From assembly GCA_026129405.1 (NCBI GenBank), contig JAHCID010000002.1, positions 434,001-498,000 of the forward strand: DNA of 64,000 bases, written 5' to 3'. Under the pieces are notes generated by a model, which had not been told where the DNA came from, did no database searches, and worked only from the letters and a program-made list of their open reading frames with translations. This document shows positions 19,091 through 28,804 of the stretch, piece by piece. The first letter of the stretch is position 1, and every line of letters starts with the position of its first letter. The DNA is from a bacterium. Lineage in GTDB: Bacteria; Desulfobacterota; Binatia; DP-6. The translations under genes were made by a program, and so were the position numbers.

Positions 19091-19900
19091 GTGCCCTTCA
19101 CGCTCGCCCATCCCGCCGCCGCGGTGCCGCTGCGCCGGCTCTTCGGCCGACAGGCCGTGCTCTCCGCGCTCGTGATCGGCAGCCTCACGCCCGACGCGGT
19201 GTACTTCCTGCCGCTGCGCGTGTCGCAACCGGCGAGCCACTCGCTGGCGGGCCTCGCGTGGTTCTGCGTCCCGGTCGGGCTCGTCGCCTGGCTGGTGTTC
19301 CACCTCGTGCTGAAGGTGCCCGTGGTCGCGTTGCTGCCGCGCTGGGTGCAGGCGCGGCTGCCGCCGGTGCGTCCCGGGGTGCCGGCGGTGTCGCCGATCG
19401 TGCTCGTCCTGGCGCTGGCGCTCGGCGCCGCGACGCACGTCGTGTGGGACGCGTTCACCCATGCCGCGACGCTGCCCGCGCGGCTCTTCCCGTGGTTGCG
19501 CGTGCACCTCGGCACCGTGGGCGGGCTCGACGTCCCGGTGTGGAAGCTTCTCCAGCACGCGAGCACCGCGGTGGGGCTCGGCTTGCTCGCCGGTTGGTCG
19601 TGGCGCCGCCTTGCCGCGGCGACGCCCGCCGCGCAGCCCGCGGTACCGGCCGTCGCCCCGGGCGCGAAGACCGCGGCGCTCGTCGTCCTGGTCGCCGCGC
19701 TCGGGCTCGCCGCGCTCGCGGGCGTCCTCCAGGCGCCGCCGAGCGAGTGGAGCCTCGTCGGCCTGCGGCTGCCCCTGCGGCGCGCGGTGGTGGCGTCGCT
19801 CCAGGCGGCGGGGGCGGCGACGCTCGCGCTTGCGCTCTGCTGGCGGGTCGCCGCGCTCGCGCGCGAGCGGGCTTCCACCACCCGGCCCGATCGGGCTTAA
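19091..19900 (+). CDS. DUF4184-family membrane protein
   Basis: A 269-residue integral membrane protein beginning MPFTLAHPAAAVPLRR, the hallmark of DUF4184. The conserved acidic and histidine residues of the family are seen in GSLTPDAVYF and in ALGAATHVVWDAFTHAA, where H, D and H lie close together in helix turns as in metal-dependent membrane hydrolases such as YdjM/YfhO-like or phosphatidylglycerophosphatase-like proteins. About six hydrophobic segments can be counted. The function of the family is not established; a membrane-bound metal-dependent hydrolase is only a guess. The start codon is GTG. Confidence 0.8.
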   Translation: MPFTLAHPAAAVPLRRLFGRQAVLSALVIGSLTPDAVYFLPLRVSQPASHSLAGLAWFCVPVGLVAWLVFHLVLKVPVVALLPRWVQARLPPVRPGVPAVSPIVLVLALALGAATHVVWDAFTHAATLPARLFPWLRVHLGTVGGLDVPVWKLLQHASTAVGLGLLAGWSWRRLAAATPAAQPAVPAVAPGAKTAALVVLVAALGLAALAGVLQAPPSEWSLVGLRLPLRRAVVASLQAAGAATLALALCWRVAALARERASTTRPDRA

Positions 19901-19924
19901 CCCTGGGGCCAGGAGGGCCCCATC

Positions 19925-20293
19925 ATGATCGGATATACGACGGTCGGCGTCGCCGACCTCGCCCGCGCCGGCACGTTCTACGACGCCCTGTTCGCAGAGC
20001 TGGGCGCGAAGCGCATCATGGAGATGGAGACGTTCGTCGCCTGGGGCACGGCACCGGACGCGCCGATGTTCGGCATCATCCTGCCGTTCGACAAGAAGCC
20101 CGCGACGGTGGGCAACGGCGTCATGATCGCGCTGCTCGCGCAGGACCAGGCACAGGTCGGCCGCATCCACGCGAAGGCGCTCGCGCTCGGCGGCAAGGAC
20201 GAGGGCGGGCCGGGCCCCCGCGGCCCCGGCTTCTACGCCGCCTACTTCCGCGACCTCGACGGCAACAAGCTGAACGCGTTCTGTCTCGGCTGA
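19925..20293 (+). CDS. VOC-family protein of an ECF42 operon
   Basis: A 122-residue glyoxalase/bleomycin-resistance-fold protein: IGYTTVGVADLARAGTFYDALFAELG in the first half and GFYAAYFRDLDGNKLNAFCLG in the second. The usual first His ligand is Tyr/Thr here (GYTTVGV), so metal binding may be weak or absent. An AGGAGGG ribosome-binding site precedes the ATG. It opens a tight three-gene run with a DGPF/YCII protein and a TPR-bearing sigma factor; VOC and DGPF proteins are regular partners of that sigma-factor group. The biochemical role is unknown. Confidence 0.85.
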   Translation: MIGYTTVGVADLARAGTFYDALFAELGAKRIMEMETFVAWGTAPDAPMFGIILPFDKKPATVGNGVMIALLAQDQAQVGRIHAKALALGGKDEGGPGPRGPGFYAAYFRDLDGNKLNAFCLG

Positions 20294-20306
20294 GGAGGCG
20301 GCGGGC

Positions 20307-20663
20307 GTGCCGTTCATGCTGCTCGTCGTCGAGAAGACCGAGGATCGCCGCCGCCGTCCCGCCGCCGCGGGCCGTCTCGCGTACGACCGCATGTCGCACT
20401 TCGGCGAGGGCCTGCGTGCGCGGGGGCTGCTGCTGGCGAGGGACTCGCTGCGCACGGAGTCGGTGCGGGTGAGCGTCCGCGCGGGCACGCGGCGCCTCGT
20501 CGACGGTCCCTTCGCCGAGACCAAGGAGATGATCGGCGGCTACTTCCTCCTCGACTGCGCCACCCGCGAAGAGGCGATCGAGATCGCCGGCGCGTGTCCC
20601 GCCGTCGAGTGGGCCGAGATCGAGGTGCGCGAGATCGGCCCCTGCTGGGAAGGCGCGGTGTGA
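20307..20663 (+). CDS. DGPF-domain (YCII-related) protein
   Basis: A 118-residue dimeric alpha/beta barrel-like protein of the YCII/DGPF family. The name-giving motif is visible in RRLVDGPFAETKEMIGGYFLLDC, followed by the helix ATREEAIEIAGACPAV and the terminal strand IEVREIG. Enzymatic activity is not established for the DGPF subgroup. It starts 13 bases after the VOC gene, preceded by GAGGAGGCGG. Its TGA overlaps the GTG of the sigma-factor gene (GTGTGA), so expression of all three is coupled. DGPF proteins are the characteristic partners and likely targets of ECF42 sigma factors. Confidence 0.9.
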   Translation: MPFMLLVVEKTEDRRRRPAAAGRLAYDRMSHFGEGLRARGLLLARDSLRTESVRVSVRAGTRRLVDGPFAETKEMIGGYFLLDCATREEAIEIAGACPAVEWAEIEVREIGPCWEGAV

Positions 20664-21952
20664 GCGACGCCGACGCCCGCGCTGCCATCAACGCCGTATG
20701 GCGGATCGAGTCGGCCCGGCTGATCGCCGGGCTGACGCGCATCGTACGCGACGTCGGCGTCGCCGAGGACCTCGCGCAGGAGGCGCTGGTCGTCGCGCTC
20801 GAGCGCTGGCCGGAGACGGGCATCCCGGACAACCCGGGCGCCTGGCTCATGGCGACGGCGAAGCATCGCGCCATCGACCTCCTGCGTCGCGGCCAGATGC
20901 TCGAGCGCAAGCACGAGGAGCTCGGGCGCGAGCTGGCGGCGCTCGAGGGCACCGCGCCCGACCTCGAAGCCGCGGTCGACGACGACATCGGCGACGACCT
21001 GCTGCGCCTGGTCTTCATCTCCTGCCACCCGATCCTGTCCACCGAGGCGCGCGTCGCGCTGACGCTGCGGCTCCTCGGCGGACTCACCACCGACGAGATC
21101 GCGCGCGCGTTTCTCGTTCCCGAGGCGACGATCGCGCAGCGCATCGTGCGCGCCAAGCGCACGCTCGCCGAGAGACAGGTACCGTTCGAGATCCCGCGCG
21201 GCGACGACCGCGTCGCGCGGCTGTCGTCGGTGCTCGAGGTCGTCTACCTGGTCTTCAACGAAGGCTACGCCGCGACTGCGGGCGAGGACTGGATGCGGCC
21301 CGCGCTCTGCGAGGACGCGCTCCGCCTCGGGCGCATCCTCGCCGAGCTGGCGCCCGGCGAGGCCGAGGTCCATGGTCTCGTCGCGCTGATGGAGCTCCAG
21401 GCGTCGCGCGCCCGGGCGCGGACCACGCCGGCGGGGGAGCCGGTGCTGCTGCTCGATCAGGATCGCGCGCGCTGGGACCGGCTGCTCGTCGGCCGCGGGC
21501 TGGCGGCGCTCGGGCGTGCGGAAGCGCTCGGCCGGCCGTCCGGGCCCTACGTGATCCAGGCGGCGATCGCCGCGTGTCATGCCCGGGCGCGGACGGCGGA
21601 GGCGACCGACTGGGCGCGCATCGCCGCGCTCTACGGCGCGCTCGCGCGGGTGGCACCGTCGCCCGTCGTCGAGCTGAACCGCGCCGTCGCCGTCGGCATG
21701 GCCGAGGGACCGGCGGCGGGCCTGGCGCTCGTCGACGCCATCGCGGACGTCCCGGCGCTGCGCCGCTATCATCTCCTGCCGAGCGTGCGCGGCGACCTCC
21801 TCGCCAAGCTGGGACGCTTCGACGAGGCCCGCGCCGAGTGCGAACGCGCAGCGTCGCTGACCCGCAACGGGCGCGAGCGCGATCTCTTGCGGGCGCGTGC
21901 CGCCGTGCACGCCGCCGCGGCGCGGGCACGGCCCGCGGCCATGCGTCGCTAG
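20660..21952 (+). CDS. ECF42-type RNA polymerase sigma factor with C-terminal TPR domain
   Basis: A 430-residue sigma factor. Region 2 is seen in LTRIVRDVGVAEDLAQEALV through NPGAWLMATAKHRAIDLLRR; region 4 in LTLRLLGGLTTDEIARAFLV and EATIAQRIVRAKRTLAE. A helical C-terminal extension of about 230 residues follows, with FNEGYAATAGEDWMRPALCEDALRL and TPR-like pairs up to LLAKLGRFDEARAECERAA. This extended architecture and the adjacent DGPF gene define the ECF42 group. These lack a classical anti-sigma factor, and their C-terminal domain is thought to regulate activity. The GTG start overlaps the DGPF stop. It probably transcribes its own operon; the inducing signal is not apparent. Confidence 0.93.
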   Translation: MSDADARAAINAVWRIESARLIAGLTRIVRDVGVAEDLAQEALVVALERWPETGIPDNPGAWLMATAKHRAIDLLRRGQMLERKHEELGRELAALEGTAPDLEAAVDDDIGDDLLRLVFISCHPILSTEARVALTLRLLGGLTTDEIARAFLVPEATIAQRIVRAKRTLAERQVPFEIPRGDDRVARLSSVLEVVYLVFNEGYAATAGEDWMRPALCEDALRLGRILAELAPGEAEVHGLVALMELQASRARARTTPAGEPVLLLDQDRARWDRLLVGRGLAALGRAEALGRPSGPYVIQAAIAACHARARTAEATDWARIAALYGALARVAPSPVVELNRAVAVGMAEGPAAGLALVDAIADVPALRRYHLLPSVRGDLLAKLGRFDEARAECERAASLTRNGRERDLLRARAAVHAAAARARPAAMRR

Positions 21953-21974
21953 TCGGTGTGCCGAGAGTGTCCGC

Positions 21975-22568
21975 TCAGGATCGGCGCTTGCCGGTGTCGC
22001 GGCTCGGCGGCGGATCGGGATCGGCACCGGCGACGGGCGGGTCCGACGGGCCGTCCGGCGGCCGTGCCGCGGCGCGGGCGTCGGCGATGCAGCCGAGCAC
22101 GTCGTGCAGGAGGTCCTCGGCGACGCTCCACAGGTGCGGCTCGACCTGCCCGAGCGCCTCCGCCATCGCCTCCCGGAACAGCTCGCGGACGGCGGGGATG
22201 TCGCGGATGATCGGCGCGATGCGCATCGCGCGGACGTCGGCGATCATCATCCCTTTGCGATCGAACAGGCGGCGCTCGTAGTCCGACTCGTGCGCGCGCA
22301 CGTAGAGCCGCGCGTTCGGGTTCGGATGCGTGGTCTGGCCGACGTTCCGCTCCGTGCCGCGGGCGAGGAGTCGGCCGAGCACCTCGCGCTCCAGCACGCC
22401 CATGATGACCGGGCGGTCGTCGGCGGGCATCGCACGGAAGACCGCGAGCAGGCGTTGGAGGAGCGCGTTGCTCGACAGATCGGTGGCCAGGCTGAGCGCC
22501 GCGGTCAGCGTCACCTGGAGCTGCTCCAGGGCGGTGGTGCTGTCGGGGGTGGCGGCGTCGTCGCCCAT
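21975..22568 (-). CDS. Hypothetical helical protein
   Basis: A 197-residue soluble protein that I do not recognise. It is mostly helical: TALEQLQVTLTAALSLATDL, LLQRLLAVFRAMPADDRPVI and IPAVRELFREAMAEALGQVE are separated by a polar middle part (THPNPNARLYVRAHESDYER). It ends in a Pro/Asp-rich disordered tail (from about residue 170). There is no signal peptide, membrane segment or known catalytic motif. It converges on the ECF42 gene, leaving 22 bases between stops, and is divergent from the deaminase gene. Codon use matches its neighbours, so it is a resident gene. Confidence 0.6.
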   Translation of the reverse strand: MGDDAATPDSTTALEQLQVTLTAALSLATDLSSNALLQRLLAVFRAMPADDRPVIMGVLEREVLGRLLARGTERNVGQTTHPNPNARLYVRAHESDYERRLFDRKGMMIADVRAMRIAPIIRDIPAVRELFREAMAEALGQVEPHLWSVAEDLLHDVLGCIADARAAARPPDGPSDPPVAGADPDPPPSRDTGKRRS

Positions 22569-22728
22569 GCGCTGTGCGGACGTTCCGTGGATCGCGCCGT
22601 GCTGTCAACCGCTTTTGCATCGCCGCGAGCGGCGGTCGGCGGTACTTCAGGGAACCCCCGGACCTGGGGAGCCGCCGGCGTCGCGGGCGGGATTGCGCGG
22701 CGCCGGCCGGCCGGGCAAGGAGGCGCAG

Positions 22729-23277
22729 GTGCCCGGGGATCCCCCATCGCTGCGCGGCGCGGACGCGGCGCCGCCGCCGAATCCCTTTCCGGCCGGGCAT
22801 CCCGACCCCCGCTGGATGGAGGAGGCGATCCGTGTGGCCCACGTCTCGCGCGAGCGCGGCGACTACGCCTTCGGCGCCGTGCTGGTGCGCGACGGCGCCA
22901 TCGTCACGGCCTCGGGCAACAAAGTGGTGACGTACGGCGATCCCGCCGGCCACGCCGAGTTCGCCTGCCTGCGCAAGGCGGCGATGCGCGAGGGGCACCG
23001 GCATCTGCGGCCCGGCGCCGTGCTCTATGCGACCCACGCCCCGTGTCCGATGTGCCTCTCGATGTGCGTGTGGACGAAGGTGGCGGGCGTCGCCTACGGC
23101 TGCTCGCAGGACGACATCGGCGCCTGGGGACGCGCGCACGCGGGTCCCGTCTTCACCTGGCGCTCGGTGCGCATCGAGCCCGACGAGCTCTACGCCTCGC
23201 TGCGCGAGGCCCATCCGACGATGGCGATCGCCGGCGGCGTCCTGCGCGACGAGTGCCTGCGGCTCTTCCACGAGTGA
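22729..23277 (+). CDS. Nucleoside/cytidine deaminase-family protein
   Basis: A 182-residue zinc deaminase of the CDA/TadA superfamily. The zinc and proton-shuttle site is visible: HAE (H75, E77) followed by PCPMC (C106, C109). The FGAVLVRDGAIVTASGN strand-turn is typical of guanine/tRNA-adenosine-type deaminases. It is longer than TadA by a Pro-rich N-terminus and a C-terminal extension after the active site (YGCSQDDIGAWGRAHAG), so a free base or nucleoside is a more likely substrate than tRNA. The GTG start is supported by an AAGGAGG ribosome-binding site at ideal spacing; an internal ATG (residue 30) has none. Confidence 0.85.
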   Translation: MPGDPPSLRGADAAPPPNPFPAGHPDPRWMEEAIRVAHVSRERGDYAFGAVLVRDGAIVTASGNKVVTYGDPAGHAEFACLRKAAMREGHRHLRPGAVLYATHAPCPMCLSMCVWTKVAGVAYGCSQDDIGAWGRAHAGPVFTWRSVRIEPDELYASLREAHPTMAIAGGVLRDECLRLFHE

Positions 23278-23388
23278 GCTCGGGCCGCGCGCGGCGGCCG
23301 CGTCGGCGCGGGTCGCGCGGGCGGGAGCTGCCGCCGCCGCTCGCCTCGACGGCCGCGCTCCCGCCCCGGATGCGTCTCGTCGACCGGG

Positions 23389-24696
23389 TCAGCCGCCGGC
23401 CGGCGCGTCGGGATAGGTGCGCGGCAGGATCACCGCGACGAGCGTGCCGCGGCCGGCCTCGGTGTGGACCTCGAGCGTGGCGTCGAGGAGCTCGCAGAGC
23501 CGCTTCACGATCGCGAGCCCGATGCCCTCGCCGGGCCGGCTCGCGGCGGCGAGGGCCGTCGTCGAGGCCGGCCGCCCGGTCGACGGTCGGCCCGGCACCG
23601 CGTCCGGTGCGGCGAGCGTTTCGGCGGTGGCCGCGGCCAGCGCGCCGGCGACGGCCGCGGCGGGCCCTGCCTCGAGTCCCGGCCCGGTGTCCTCCACGCA
23701 GAGCATCCAGCGTTCGGGATCGTCGGCGCGGCCGTCGCCCCAGACGAGCGTCACGCGGCCGGCCTGCGTGTACTTGAGCGCGTTCAGGAGGAGGTTCTGG
23801 GCGATGCGGCGGATCTTCGTCGGGTCGCCCGCTACCGGCAGCGACGGCGGTCCCGAGGCGACCAGGGTGAGGCCGCGCTCGTCGGCCAGCGGGCGCGCCC
23901 CGGCGGCGAGCTCGGTGAGGAGCGCGGCGACGTCGACGGGCTGAACCTGGCGCTGCTCGTGGCCGGCCTGGAGCCGCGCCAGGCTGAGGACGTCCTCGAG
24001 GAGATGCTGGAGCGAGTCGATGCCGCGCTTCAGCATCGCGAGCATCTCGTGCCGCCGCCCCTCGGCGGCATCGCCGCGCGCGAGCAGGGTGGTGACGGTC
24101 TGCACCACGCCGAGGCTGCCGCGCAGGTCGTGGGCCGCTTCGCGCCAGGCCTCGCCCTGGCGCTGCGCGATGCCCTGGCCTTCGGCGAGCGCGCGCTCGA
24201 GGTCGCGCACCTGACCCTCGGCCTCGGTCTGCTGGAGCGCGAAGTAGCGGCACGCACTCTCGGAGACCCCCTCGCCGACGAGCTCGGCGAGCAGGCGTCG
24301 CGCGGCGACCATCGTCGCTGCGGCGACGTCGGGTGCCAGCGTCGGGAAGCGCTCCACCTCGGCGAGGAGGGCGAGGTGCAGGTGCGCCCACTCGCGCGTG
24401 ATCTCGCGCAGGTGGAAGCCCTGCTGCCAGCGGTGCAGCCCGTGGGCGGCGGCGTCCTCGCGCGTCTCCTGCGCGGCGCTCGCGTCGGCCCGGGGGGCGC
24501 CGGCGGCGCGCAGGCGCGCGGCGAAGTCGTCGAGGATGTCCGGGATGTGATCGCGGAACTGGTTCCGCGGCATCGTCGACGTGGTGGTGATCTGCGGGTC
24601 GGCGTCCACCCGGCGCTGCCACGCGGCGAGCAGCGCCTCGCGCCGACCGGCGAGGTGCCGCGCGAGCGCCGCCAGTCCCTCGCCGCTGTCCGCCAT
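23389..24696 (-). CDS. Soluble sensor histidine kinase with RsbRD-like N-terminal domain
   Basis: A 435-residue cytoplasmic kinase without membrane helices. The N-terminal part (residues 10-150), with DPQITTTSTMPRNQFRDHIP and QGFHLREITREWAHLHLALL, resembles the RsbRD/globin-like sensory domain. A coiled linker leads to the H-box REAAHDLRGSLG (H189), the N-box NLLLNALKYTQ, the G1 box CVEDTGPGL and the G2 box GEGIGLAIVKRL. Between G1 and G2 there is an Ala/Pro-rich insert of about 50 residues, an unusual ATP-lid extension. No response regulator is adjacent, so it is an orphan kinase in this window. Confidence 0.88.
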   Translation of the reverse strand: MADSGEGLAALARHLAGRREALLAAWQRRVDADPQITTTSTMPRNQFRDHIPDILDDFAARLRAAGAPRADASAAQETREDAAAHGLHRWQQGFHLREITREWAHLHLALLAEVERFPTLAPDVAAATMVAARRLLAELVGEGVSESACRYFALQQTEAEGQVRDLERALAEGQGIAQRQGEAWREAAHDLRGSLGVVQTVTTLLARGDAAEGRRHEMLAMLKRGIDSLQHLLEDVLSLARLQAGHEQRQVQPVDVAALLTELAAGARPLADERGLTLVASGPPSLPVAGDPTKIRRIAQNLLLNALKYTQAGRVTLVWGDGRADDPERWMLCVEDTGPGLEAGPAAAVAGALAAATAETLAAPDAVPGRPSTGRPASTTALAAASRPGEGIGLAIVKRLCELLDATLEVHTEAGRGTLVAVILPRTYPDAPAGG

Positions 24697-24801
24697 GGCC
24701 GGTCGTCCTCGTGTCCCGGCGGGCGCGGGGCGCGTCCACGGGGTGTCGCCCTGTACCCCGGCCGGAGGCCGGCCACAATCCGCGACTGCGCAGTCCGGCG
24801 T

Positions 24802-25698
24802 TCAGTCACCCAGGATCGGCTCGACGATCAGCTCGGCGGCGAAGGCGGGGTCCTCCATCGGCAGGAAGTGGGTGCGATCGGGCAGGTGCAGGTCGCGGCC
24901 GTGGCGGAAGGCGGCAGCCAGGTGCGGCCAGGTGGGCGAGTAGCGGAAGTCGCGCAGGTCGCGGGGATCGCGCGGCTCCTTGGCGCGCACGACGAGCACC
25001 GGCACGTCGATCGCGCGCACGCTCGCGTGGATCGGTCCGGCGGCGAGGGCGGCCATGTAGACGCTCGCCTCGAACGCGGGGGCGCAGGCCAGGACGAAGG
25101 CGTCGCCGTCGGGGCGCAGCCCGTGCACGCAGTAGTCGCGCAGCACCCCCGGGTCCCAGGTGTCGAACGGCGCGCGGGTGCGGAAGCGATCGAACATCTC
25201 GTCCGGCGACGTCCAGCGGTCGCGCCGGCGTGCGGTCGGGTGCTGGTCGTCGCCGGTGGACCAGGCGCGGGTGCCGTACAGCGCGGGCGCCGCGATCACG
25301 GGGTCGATCAGCACGAGACGCCGGAAGGCGGCGGGCAGCAGCGCGGCGGCGTCGGTGGTCGCGTGTCCGCCCATCGAGTGGCCGACGCCGACCGCGTCGC
25401 GGATCGCGAGCGCACGCGCGACGGCGGCCAGGTCGCGCCCGAAGTCGGCCCAGCGCGCCGGCCCCGTATAGCGGCTGCGCCCGTGGCCGCGTTGGTCGAC
25501 GGCCAGCACGTGGCGATCGGGGAGCCGCTCGACGACGCGGTCCCAGCAACGCGCGTGGAAGCCGGTCGCGTGCGCGAGGACGATCGTCGGCGCGGCGCCG
25601 CGCTGGGCGCGGCCCCATTCGAAGACGCACAGGGTGACGCCGTCGGCGTCGAGGTGGTGGACGAGCGGCGACTCCGGGGCCGGCATCGGCCGTGTCAT
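24802..25698 (-). CDS. Alpha/beta-hydrolase
   Basis: A 298-residue cytoplasmic alpha/beta-hydrolase-fold enzyme. Visible are the oxyanion-region AHATGFHARCWD, the second strand VDQRGHGRS, the nucleophile elbow GHSMGG (S108), an acidic strand end VLVVRAKEP, and the catalytic histidine in DRTHFLPMEDP. A lid domain lies between residues about 145 and 215. Relatives include haloperoxidase-like esterases, epoxide hydrolases and C-C bond hydrolases; the substrate cannot be assigned. It is transcribed divergently from the HAD gene, 45 bases away. Two in-frame ATGs are possible (MTRPMPAPE or MPAPE). Confidence 0.85.
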   Translation of the reverse strand: MTRPMPAPESPLVHHLDADGVTLCVFEWGRAQRGAAPTIVLAHATGFHARCWDRVVERLPDRHVLAVDQRGHGRSRYTGPARWADFGRDLAAVARALAIRDAVGVGHSMGGHATTDAAALLPAAFRRLVLIDPVIAAPALYGTRAWSTGDDQHPTARRRDRWTSPDEMFDRFRTRAPFDTWDPGVLRDYCVHGLRPDGDAFVLACAPAFEASVYMAALAAGPIHASVRAIDVPVLVVRAKEPRDPRDLRDFRYSPTWPHLAAAFRHGRDLHLPDRTHFLPMEDPAFAAELIVEPILGD

Positions 25699-25743
25699 CC
25701 GGGGCCGCTCGACCTCGTGCAAGCCGCATGTCAGCGTCGGTGC

Positions 25744-26450
25744 GTGCGCCGCCCGACGGTCCTGCTCTTCGACATCGACGGTACGCTGATCAGTGCGGGC
25801 GGCGCGGGCCGGCGCGCGGTCGAGCGCGCGTTCGTCGCCGAGTGCGGGCGGGCCGACCACCTGGACGACGTCCAGTTCAACGGCTTCACCGATCCGCTCA
25901 TCGTCGCCACCGGGCTCGAGCTCTTGGGGCTCGCGCCCGATCCGGCGCGCATCGACGCCATCCTCGCGGCCTACCTCGCGGTCCTGCCCGAGGAGCTCGC
26001 GCGCGCGACCGGCTTCCACGTGAAGCCCGGGGTCGAGGCGCTGCTCGCCGCGGTGGGGGGGCGCGGCGACGTCGCCGTCGGCCTGGGCACGGGCAACGTG
26101 CGCGGCGGCGCGACGCTCAAGCTCGAGCGGGCCGGCCTGCACGCGCACTTCGCGTTCGGCGGCTACGGCTGCGACCACGCCGACCGCGCCGAGCTGCTGC
26201 GCATCGGCGCCCGCCGCGGCGCGCGGACCTGCTGGGCGCGCCGCTCGCCGTCTGCCGCGTCGTCGTCATCGGCGACCCGCTTCCGCGCGACGTCGCCGCC
26301 GCGCGCGCCGTCGGCGCGGTGTGCGTCGGCGTCGGCACCGGGGGCGTCGCGCCCGCGACCCTGCGCGCGGCGGGGGCCGATCTCGCGGTCGACGATCTCA
26401 CCGACGCCGCGGTGCCGGCGGCGCTCGGGGTGTCGCGCAGCCGGACGTGA
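25744..26450 (+). pseudogene. HAD-family phosphatase, frameshifted
   Basis: A haloacid-dehalogenase-type hydrolase related to phosphoglycolate phosphatases. The first frame gives motif I LLFDIDGTLI (D10, D12), the cap domain, motif II in VGLGTGNVRGGATLKLERAG and then AELLRIGARRG. Around 26215-26228, in a GCGGCGCGCGG run, the frame changes by one base. The remainder, LLGAPLAVCRVVVIGDPLPR and DVAAARAVGAVCVGVGTGG, carries motifs III and IV and reads in another frame to the TGA at 26450. If the frames are joined the protein is of normal length. A single missing base in a GC repeat may be a sequencing error; otherwise the gene is dead. GTG is taken as start. Confidence 0.75.
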
Positions 26451-26593
26451 TTGACGGGCGCTCCGCACGAGTCGCAGGCTGCGACGGTGCTCGTCGAGTC
26501 GGTCCCGGCCGCGCCGCGCGCGCTGCCGCCGTCGTCCGCGGCGGCGCTCCGGCGCTGGCGGTGTCCCGCCCGGGGACGCTAGAACCGGTCCCC

Positions 26594-27259
26594 ATGGCTG
26601 CCCTGGCCCACCTCTCCCGCACGGGGAAGCGGGAGCAGAACAAGGCGCAGAACCGCGCCGAGATACTCACCGCGGCCCGCCAGGTCTTCACCGAGCTCGG
26701 CTACGGCGCCGCCAGCATCCGCGACATCATCCGCCGCACGAACCTCGCCGCCGGGACCTTCTACAACTACTTCCCGGACAAGGAGTCGATCTTCCGCGAG
26801 CTGGTCGAGGAGAGCGCGCGCCAGGTGCGCGCGCGCCTGCGCGCGGCGCGTGATCGCGCCACCACGCTCGAGGAGTTCGTCGGCGGCGCCTACCACGCGT
26901 ACTTCCAGTTCGTCGCCGACGACCGCGTGACGTTCGAGCTGGTGCGGCGCAACGACGCGGTGATGCGCGCGATGACCGGCGAGCCGACGCTGCTCGCCGG
27001 CGTCACCGAGCTGCACGAGGACCTCGAGGCGGCGGTGGCGCGCGGCGACCTGCCGAACATCGACGTCGCCTACCTCGCCGGCGCGATGGCGGGCGTCGCG
27101 CTCGAGGTGGCGGTGCGCATGGTCGAGCGCAATCCGCCCGACGTCGAGGGCGCCAGCCGCTTCGCGACCGAGCTGTTCCTCGGCGGCATCGAGCGCCTGC
27201 GCCGCACCGCCGCCGAGGTCACGCGCAGCGGGCGCACGCGGTCCAATCCCAAGAAGTAG
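26594..27259 (+). CDS. TetR-family transcriptional regulator
   Basis: A 221-residue repressor. The N-terminal helix-turn-helix is clear: ILTAARQVFTELGYGAASIR followed by DIIRRTNLAAGTFYNYFPDKESIF at residues 20-65, preceded by a basic arm (GKREQNKAQNRAE). The C-terminal ligand-binding helices include TFELVRRNDAVMRAMTG and VAYLAGAMAGVALEVAVRMV. The stop lies only seven bases before the acyl-CoA dehydrogenase gene, so the pair is almost certainly co-transcribed. The repressor probably senses an acyl-CoA or fatty acid and controls that enzyme, as FadR/PsrA/KstR-like TetR proteins do. I do not see a clear operator palindrome upstream. Confidence 0.9.
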   Translation: MAALAHLSRTGKREQNKAQNRAEILTAARQVFTELGYGAASIRDIIRRTNLAAGTFYNYFPDKESIFRELVEESARQVRARLRAARDRATTLEEFVGGAYHAYFQFVADDRVTFELVRRNDAVMRAMTGEPTLLAGVTELHEDLEAAVARGDLPNIDVAYLAGAMAGVALEVAVRMVERNPPDVEGASRFATELFLGGIERLRRTAAEVTRSGRTRSNPKK

Positions 27260-27266
27260 GAGCATC

Positions 27267-28415
<1,149 letters not shown>

Positions 28416-28465
28416 GCCGGACCCCATGCTCGCGACCCACCAGCCGGGGGTGTATGGTCGGCGCC

Positions 28466-28804
28466 ATGCGTAGGGTGGCCGTGGTGGCGGTGGTGGTGGC
28501 CCTGCTCGGGGGGGCCTGCGGGATGGATCAGCGCGCCAAGAAGGAGGCTCCCGCCCGCACCTTCTCGGCGTCGCGCCTCGGCATGCCGACCACGTCGATG
28601 TGGGAGGCCCTGACGCCGGACCAGCGCCAGGCGCTGCGCGACGGCGAGATGTACGAGGAGTTCCCGTCCGAGGACGAGATGGTCGAGGTGGACGAGGAGA
28701 GCGCCGACGGCACGACCATGGAGAAGGTCGAGTCGGTCTCGGTCTCGCTGCTCTCGATCGGCGTCACGCTCGGGGCCATGGCCGCGCCGTTCCTCCTCTT
28801 CTGA
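28466..28804 (+). CDS. Small lipoprotein
   Basis: A 112-residue exported lipoprotein of unknown function: MRRVAVVAVVVALLGGAC ends in a lipobox (C18 would be lipidated). An acidic middle part follows (EEFPSEDEMVEVDEESADG), then a hydrophobic C-terminal stretch (LLSIGVTLGAMAAPFLLF) that could insert in the membrane. An ATG four codons earlier is possible, but the chosen start puts positive charges directly before the hydrophobic core. The TGA overlaps the ATG of the next gene (TGATG), so both are made together. Confidence 0.7.
   Translation: MRRVAVVAVVVALLGGACGMDQRAKKEAPARTFSASRLGMPTTSMWEALTPDQRQALRDGEMYEEFPSEDEMVEVDEESADGTTMEKVESVSVSLLSIGVTLGAMAAPFLLF

Noticed and set aside
23320-23365. Nine-base inverted repeat GGCGGGAGC between deaminase and kinase genes as terminator
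   Set aside because: The loop would be 28 bases and there is no T-tract; in such GC-rich DNA this pairing is expected by chance.
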